From JAKFDK01 sp036676195 (GTDB lineage: Bacteria > Bacillota > Sulfobacillia > Symbiobacteriales > ZC4RG38), in NCBI GenBank assembly GCA_036676195.1, contig JAKFDK010000139.1, forward strand, positions 1-16,092: a DNA stretch of 16,092 nt, written 5' to 3'. The notes beneath the pieces are model-generated. The model was not told the DNA's origin. It worked only from the letters and a program-made list of their open reading frames with translations, and did no database searches. Position numbers and translations under genes: made by a program. The number at the start of each line of letters is the position of its first letter. Within the stretch, counting starts at the first letter, position 1. Shown in pieces: positions 14,336 through 16,092 of this stretch.

Positions 14336-16006
14336 CTGGCAAGCTGATCGTAGTCCTGGAAGGAATTGAAACGTCCGATATCTGTTGGCGAACGACACCA
14401 TGCGGGAGCTGACTGGCAAGCTGATCGTAGTCCTGGAAGGAATTGAAACCTGGATGATATCCGCTGGTCAGGCGAGCAGCTATTCTCTGGCAAGCTGATC
14501 GTAGTCCTGGAAGGAATTGAAACCAGTGGCCCACCGCTGTTACCGGGATTGATCGCACCGCCTGGCAAGCTGATCGTAGTCCTGGAAGGAATTGAAACCC
14601 CATGAGGGCGAGCGCGTGGTCCTGGGCGACGGCCGGCCTGGCAAGCTGATCGTAGTCCTGGAAGGAATTGAAACCTCCTGTCTACCTGCGCAACCTCGCA
14701 CCAGCGGCTGACTGCTGGCAAGCTGATCGTAGTCCTGGAAGGAATTGAAACGGCTGAACCCCAGCGGCATCGGGCATGTGGCCATGGTCCCTGGCAAGCT
14801 GATCGTAGTCCTGGAAGGAATTGAAACTTGCGGATCTCCTCGCCCACGCCTTGGAGCGTGCGGCTGGCAAGCTGATCGTAGTCCTGGAAGGAATTGAAAC
14901 GATCCGGCAATTCTCTTGAGCCACCCACGCCCAGGGTGCTGGCAAGCTGATCGTAGTCCTGGAAGGAATTGAAACGTGATCAGGTCCCGTTGCACCTCAA
15001 CGCTGGGGGACCTGGCAAGCTGATCGTAGTCCTGGAAGGAATTGAAACAATGCGGCTGTCGCGGTAGAGGCGCTGGCACTGTTGCCTGGCAAGCTGATCG
15101 TAGTCCTGGAAGGAATTGAAACTAAATTCAACCCCTGCTCTGTCGAACGGGGGTTTCCTGGCAAGCTGATCGTAGTCCTGGAAGGAATTGAAACGTCGCG
15201 TTGTCCTTGGCAATACTGCCTACCCGGTCAACTGGCAAGCTGATCGTAGTCCTGGAAGGAATTGAAACCTACATCGTCCGAGGCGCCCGGGCGCGACGGA
15301 AGTTGCCATCTGGCAAGCTGATCGTAGTCCTGGAAGGAATTGAAACGGAGTAGGCGCCGTGTTTCAGGGCGTTGCGTGTACCCCTGGCAAGCTGATCGTA
15401 GTCCTGGAAGGAATTGAAACATAGGTCGGTTGATGTTTACGACAGTTGCCGCCGGGCTGGCAAGCTGATCGTAGTCCTGGAAGGAATTGAAACGACCTGC
15501 TCTAATCATCTTCCGTGCATGATGTATACTGGCAAGCTGATCGTAGTCCTGGAAGGAATTGAAACGGTGCTCAGTGATTCATTCTGCTGCTGATTGTCCT
15601 GCTGGCAAGCTGATCGTAGTCCTGGAAGGAATTGAAACATCTGAGCGCCTCTTGTGGCTGTGATGATGACCAACTGGCAAGCTGATCGTAGTCCTGGAAG
15701 GAATTGAAACTCATGACCAAAGTTGAAGGCGCGACGCTGCTAGACCACTGGCAAGCTGATCGTAGTCCTGGAAGGAATTGAAACTTAACTAAATAGACAT
15801 CAACCTCCTTATATCTTTTGCTGGCAAGCTGATCGTAGTCCTGGAAGGAATTGAAACCTGGATGCTCTGAAACGGATCGGGGGCCAGGCTGCCGGCTGGC
15901 AAGCTGATCGTAGTCCTGGAAGGAATTGAAACATGGATGATCTCGTGGCCAGGATTCAGGCGCTCGATGCTGGCAAGCTGATCGTAGTCCTGGAAGGAAT
16001 TGAAAC
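14336..16006 (+). CRISPR. CRISPR array, 23 identical 37-nt repeats and 22 spacers
   Basis: Repeats start at 14336, 14413, 14487, 14562, 14638, 14715, 14791, 14864, 14939, 15012, 15086, 15158, 15232, 15310, 15384, 15457, 15529, 15602, 15674, 15748, 15821, 15896 and 15970. Each begins CTGGCAAGCTGATCGTAG and ends GAAGGAATTGAAAC, and I see no variant. Spacers are 35-41 nt and all different; I found none matching this window. The final ATTGAAAC is the standard 8-nt type III/I crRNA 5' tag, so the crRNA strand is +. TCCT-GGA-AGGA just before the tag can form a small 4-bp hairpin. Spacer 20 (15785-15820) is unusually AT-rich. Processing would need Cas6, which is not encoded here. Confidence 0.98.
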
Positions 16007-16022
16007 TGGAAGGAATTGAAAC
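16007..16022 (+). repeat. Duplicated 3' end of the CRISPR repeat
   Basis: TGGAAGGAATTGAAAC directly follows the last full repeat and copies its final 16 nt exactly. It marks the trailer end of the array and probably arose by slippage or an aborted recombination between repeats. Confidence 0.9.
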
Positions 16023-16061
16023 GAAGATAGCGTCTAGCCTTGATGCCCCTACAAGATGAAC

Positions 16062-16092
16062 AGCCTCCGGCAAAGCCGAAGGCTGATACTTT
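16062..16092 (+). terminator. Terminator-like hairpin after the array
   Basis: AGCCTCCGGC (16062-16071) pairs with GCCGAAGGCT (16075-16084) with one mismatch across an AAA loop, and GATACTTT follows to the window edge. This resembles a Rho-independent terminator that would end the array transcript. The T-run is short and may continue beyond the window. Confidence 0.5.

Noticed and set aside
13675..16073. Long minus-strand reading frames with recurring peptides such as FNSFQDYDQLA, SIPSRTTISLP and LPGLRSACQ
   Set aside because: They are translations of the CRISPR repeat in its three frames, not proteins.

Overview
The window is almost entirely one type III CRISPR-Cas locus from a GC-rich prokaryote. 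Strong GGAGG ribosome sites, frequent GTG starts and tightly overlapping genes suggest a bacterium, possibly a thermophilic Firmicute or Chloroflexus-type lineage, but the sequence does not let me name a taxon. Every gene I can support lies on the + strand.

Layout. Positions 1-797 hold no supportable gene, but carry a degenerate CRISPR-repeat-like sequence at the extreme left and a TATAAT box near 665. Two signal-sensing accessory genes follow: a small membrane-anchored SAVED-like protein (798-1319) and a CARF-HEPN protein (1434-2748) split by a +1 frameshift just before its HEPN catalytic motif. The effector operon follows: cas10 (2777-4849; GGDD cyclase motif present, HD nuclease not visible), a Csm3-like Cas7 (4842-5492), a Csx10-like Cas5 (5489-6700), a Csm2-like small subunit (6702-7073), Csm3 (7070-7945), an SSO1426-like Cas7 (7938-8810), a further RAMP (8803-9795), an unrecognised small helical protein (9798-10358), a decayed second copy of the preceding gene boundary (about 10370-10850), then cmr4 (10863-11738), cmr5 (11735-12133) and cmr6 (12137-13186). 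Next comes a wrecked adaptation module: a cas2 fragment, the C-terminal half of cas1, and a cas2 with two in-frame stops. The window ends with a putative leader, a 23-repeat CRISPR array (14336-16006), a 16-nt leftover of the repeat tail, and a terminator-like hairpin.

How it may work. The array, read left to right, would give crRNAs carrying the 5' tag AUUGAAAC. These would load into a Cas10 complex with a III-D type backbone (Csx10, Csm2-like, several Csm3-like Cas7) and perhaps III-B type Cmr4/5/6. On RNA recognition, Cas10 should make cyclic oligoadenylate, which the SAVED-like membrane protein and, if functional, the CARF-HEPN RNase would sense. No cas6, cmr1, cmr2 or cmr3 is in the window, so crRNA processing must be supplied elsewhere, and the Cmr genes must share the single Cas10, use partners elsewhere, or be relics.

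The most notable points are the III-D/III-B composite operon with one Cas10, the small TM-SAVED-like candidate effector, the broken CARF-HEPN gene, a duplication scar fused to the 5' end of cmr4, and a large uniform array beside a dead cas1-cas2 module.
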